Below are positions 6,456 to 7,319 of a DNA stretch of 7,319 nucleotides, in pieces; the stretch's first letter is position 1, and the number at the start of each line of letters is the position of its first letter. The notes under the pieces were generated by a model. It was not told the DNA's origin. It did no database searches and saw only the letters and a program-made list of their open reading frames with translations. The position numbers and the translations under genes were made by a program. Origin of the DNA: Ignavibacteria bacterium UBA6688 (GTDB lineage Bacteria > Bacteroidota > Ignavibacteria > UBA10030); assembly GCA_002454845.1 (NCBI GenBank), contig DKJQ01000246.1:1-7319 (forward strand), in the 5' to 3' direction.

Positions 6456-7141
6456 CCGAACTGGCAGAGCTCCAGAACGAGATCATTCGCTGCACCGCAT
6501 GCACGCGGCTGGTCCGGTGGAGGACAAAGGTCGCACGCGAAAAGGTGAAACGGTTCGAAGCCTGGAAGTATTGGGGAAGCCCGGTCCCCGGATTCGGCGA
6601 CCCGGCTGCAAGAGTCGTTCTCATCGGGCTCGCGCCCGCCGCGCACGGTGCAAACCGGACGGGCCGCATGTTTACCGGCGATCGGAGTGGCGATTGGCTG
6701 TACCGCGCACTCTACAAGGCCGGATTTGCGAACCAGCCGGACTCCCTTTCCCGGGAGGACGGACTCCGGCTCAAAGATTGCTTCATCACTGCCACCTGCC
6801 GGTGTGCACCCCCACAGAACAAACTCCTCCCGGCTGAAGTGCAGAATTGCCGGCCATTCCTGATCCGGGAATTGAATCTCCTCAAAAATATGACGGTCGT
6901 CATCGGCCTGGGCAGGGTCGGGTTCGAAGCCGCGGCATACGCGCTGAAGGAGTTGGGAAAAAGCTCCCTGAAGAAAAAACCGGAGTTCTCGCACGGCGCA
7001 GAGTATACCCCCGAGACCGGCCTGACCCTCCTCGCCTCATTCCATCCCAGTCAGCAAAACACATTCACCGGAAGACTCACGGAACCGATGTTCGACAGGG
7101 TATTCCAACGAGCCCGGACGATCCTGAAGAACCGCTCCTGA
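6452..7141 (+). CDS. Uracil-DNA glycosylase, family 5 (UdgB type, Fe-S)
   Basis: A 229-residue base-excision repair enzyme that removes uracil, and in characterised relatives other deaminated bases, from DNA. Four cysteines placed as in the 4Fe-4S families 4 and 5 are visible: C14 and C17 at the N terminus, C117 in CRCAPP, and C133 in NCRPFL. The family 5 motif A is very clear: GLAPAAHGANRTGRMFTGD (59-77) with SGDWLYRAL after it. The C-terminal motif HPSQQN (198-203) is also present. The AAHGAN form of motif A distinguishes family 5 from family 4. The start is a TTG whose last two bases form part of the hydrolase stop (overlap of 4 bases), with AGGG 7 bases upstream. The next in-frame ATG and GTG codons come after C14 and C17 and would delete half the cluster ligands, so TTG is preferred. 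Length is normal for the family. Confidence 0.93.
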   Translation: MTELAELQNEIIRCTACTRLVRWRTKVAREKVKRFEAWKYWGSPVPGFGDPAARVVLIGLAPAAHGANRTGRMFTGDRSGDWLYRALYKAGFANQPDSLSREDGLRLKDCFITATCRCAPPQNKLLPAEVQNCRPFLIRELNLLKNMTVVIGLGRVGFEAAAYALKELGKSSLKKKPEFSHGAEYTPETGLTLLASFHPSQQNTFTGRLTEPMFDRVFQRARTILKNRS

Positions 7142-7197
7142 TTCTGCTGGTGCCGCCTTCCTCTGATTTTCACCCACAGGAAGAACAAGGGCTCTCA

Positions 7198-7226
7198 TTG
7201 CGGTTGAAGCCATCGTACCATATATT
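7198..7226 (+). promoter_or_regulatory. Putative promoter reading out of the right edge
   Basis: TTGCGG (7198-7203), a 17-base spacer and TATATT (7221-7226), followed by a T run; the -10 hexamer and spacing equal those before rluE. A transcript would start near 7233. No protein gene with a ribosome binding site is visible before the edge: the first ATG (7255) opens a reading frame of only 10 codons. The rest of 7142-7319 shows no recognisable gene, repeat or strong terminator. Confidence 0.45.
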
Positions 7227-7319
7227 TTTGCTGGACCGAATCTAACAGCTCAACATGGGTGGAAAACGACCCACGAATCTTCACTAGAAGCGATCTCAAA
7301 AACCCCTCGCGAGTCATTG

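Noticed and set aside
7158..7182. Imperfect hairpin after udg (TTCCT paired with AGGAA)
   Set aside because: The stem is short with a mismatch and has no T-run after it; not a credible terminator.

Overview
This is an ordinary bacterial chromosomal stretch, roughly 55-60% GC by eye, holding seven protein genes (one cut by the left edge). I see no mobile element, CRISPR array, tRNA or rRNA. The taxon cannot be fixed from the sequence. The gene set (ClpC, AbgT-family transporter, RluE, a secreted DUF4920 protein, citrate synthase, family 5 uracil-DNA glycosylase) and some AT-rich -10 elements of the TATTTTG/TATATT kind would fit a high-GC member of the Bacteroidota/Chlorobiota/Ignavibacteria neighbourhood. 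Clear Shine-Dalgarno sequences before three genes mean translation is not the typical SD-poor Bacteroidota style. This placement is inference.

Left part (1-2361): the C-terminal 177 residues of a ClpC-type Hsp100 unfoldase run into a strong intrinsic terminator (567-604). A convergent AbgT-family transporter follows on the minus strand (673-2208). Its own promoter (2247-2276) lies in the divergent gap shared with rluE.

Middle (2313-3797): rluE, a 23S rRNA pseudouridine synthase, is read rightward from a promoter that leaves almost no leader. It converges on a small secreted DUF4920 protein on the minus strand. The best terminator for that minus-strand transcript is a hairpin plus U-tract lying inside the last codons of rluE. 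Leftward from DUF4920 the genes are convergent with rluE; rightward DUF4920 is divergent from gltA.

Right part (3798-7141): four rightward genes sit close together with no terminator between them: citrate synthase, a hemerythrin-like HHE protein, an alpha/beta hydrolase, and a family 5 Fe-S uracil-DNA glycosylase whose TTG start overlaps the hydrolase stop by 4 nt. They look like one transcription unit, although their functions (TCA cycle entry, di-iron binding, hydrolysis, base-excision repair) do not form an obvious pathway. The last 178 bases hold no convincing gene but carry a good promoter-like sequence pointing out of the window.

I did not find a new biological system here. The points most worth a second look are the antisense terminator inside rluE, the gltA-to-udg cluster, and the promoter at the right edge with no recognisable gene behind it.
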